A stretch of DNA of 6,962 nt from UBA7803 sp049454295 (GTDB taxonomy: Bacteria; Pseudomonadota; Gammaproteobacteria; Pseudomonadales; Azotimanducaceae). Shown piece after piece: positions 6,844 through 6,962 of this stretch. The notes beneath the pieces were generated by a model. It made no database searches, was not told where the DNA came from, and saw nothing but the letters and a program-made list of their open reading frames with translations. The position numbers were made by a program, and so were the translations under genes. The stretch spans positions 1 to 6,962 of the forward strand of contig JBMTYG010000146.1 of the NCBI GenBank assembly GCA_049454295.1. Reading direction: 5' to 3'. Positions within the stretch are counted from its first letter, which is position 1. Each line of letters starts with the position of its first letter.

Positions 6844-6873
6844 CCTCTAAATCTGCCCCGACCATCCTCTAAA
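6830..6873. repeat. Perfect 22-bp tandem direct repeat, two copies
   Basis: Copies at 6830-6851 and 6852-6873 are identical and directly abutting; each begins TCTGCCCCGACC on the plus strand and ends CTCTAAA. On the minus strand each copy carries GAGG joined to ATGGTCGGGGCAGA, so the apparent P450 start is present twice, 22 bases apart and therefore in different frames. The upstream ATG (6865) opens a 16-codon frame that ends at TAG 6815-6817. Confidence 0.9.
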
Positions 6874-6898
6874 AAGGCGCCGCAGCAGAGCGGCAGCC
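6871..6898 (-). terminator. Rho-independent terminator-like hairpin upstream of the P450
   Basis: Read on the minus strand, GGC-T-GCCGC (6898-6890) pairs with GCGGC-GCC (6883-6876) around a TCTGCT loop, with one bulged T, and TTTTT follows at once (6875-6871). This is a good intrinsic terminator pattern. It could end a minus-strand gene to the right of the window or act as an attenuator in a long P450 leader. Confidence 0.6.
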
Positions 6899-6911
6899 CG
6901 GCTGCGCAACT

Positions 6912-6939
6912 ATCGATATGTTGTTTAACATATTTCGAT
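6912..6939. promoter_or_regulatory. AT-rich operator-like inverted repeat
   Basis: ATATGTT (6916-6922) and AACATAT (6927-6933) form a perfect inverted repeat around GTTT. The arms extend outward to ATCG and CGAT if two extra T residues in the right arm are skipped. The symmetry and AT richness stand out in GC-rich surroundings and fit a dimeric repressor site such as those of TetR-family proteins. No regulator gene is in the window. Confidence 0.45.
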
Positions 6940-6962
6940 GAGTGCGTGATCCATTTAAATAG

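Noticed and set aside
6824..6873. Resemblance of the TTGACTCTGCCCC segment to REP or insertion-sequence ends
   Set aside because: The similarity is from memory and short; no transposase, terminal inverted repeats or target duplication is visible. A genome-wide search for the 22-bp unit would settle it.
6753..6962. A minus-strand frame open from the right edge that could be the end of another gene
   Set aside because: Its translation shows no recognisable domain and it runs through the hairpin, both repeats and the P450 5' end; chance openness is more likely.

Overview
The window is GC-rich, gene-dense bacterial DNA of proteobacterial type. Spacers are short, several genes have clear Shine-Dalgarno sites, and GTG is used as a start. 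The gene content resembles aco loci of beta- and gammaproteobacteria, but nothing here fixes the genus. There are six protein genes, one cut by the left edge. No tRNA, rRNA, CRISPR array or complete mobile element was seen.

Positions 1-3821 hold a minus-strand operon for a thiamine-diphosphate-dependent 2-oxoacid/acetoin dehydrogenase complex. In transcription order it encodes E1 alpha (3821-2850), E1 beta (2816-1818), an AcoX-type ATP-NAD-kinase-fold protein (1810-755) and a lipoylated E2 (705 to the left edge, truncated). E1 alpha and beta decarboxylate or cleave the substrate and pass the acyl group to the E2 lipoyl arm. E2 moves it to CoA, and an E3 dihydrolipoamide dehydrogenase, absent here, would reoxidise the lipoyl group. 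The AcoX homologue suggests an acetoin-type complex, but the sequence does not prove the substrate. The E2 carries two peripheral subunit-binding domains in tandem.

A 58-bp divergent spacer (3822-3879) separates this operon from a plus-strand acyl-CoA synthetase of the ANL superfamily (3880-5409). That gene converges, across 54 bp containing a GC-rich hairpin, on a minus-strand soluble class I-type cytochrome P450 (5464-6843).

The right end (about 6754-6962) is the P450 5' region and holds several layered signals: a perfect 22-bp tandem repeat that duplicates the apparent P450 start codon, a hairpin followed by a T-tract in P450 orientation, and an AT-rich operator-like palindrome. Together they make the true P450 start uncertain.

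Overall this looks like part of a catabolic locus: P450 oxidation, CoA activation, and a 2-oxoacid/acetoin-type dehydrogenase yielding acyl-CoA. The link between the three units is inferred from adjacency only. No wholly new system is evident. The most unusual points are the tandem E3-binding domains, the acoX position, an Asp-to-Glu change in the synthetase nucleotide-binding motif, and the P450 leader.
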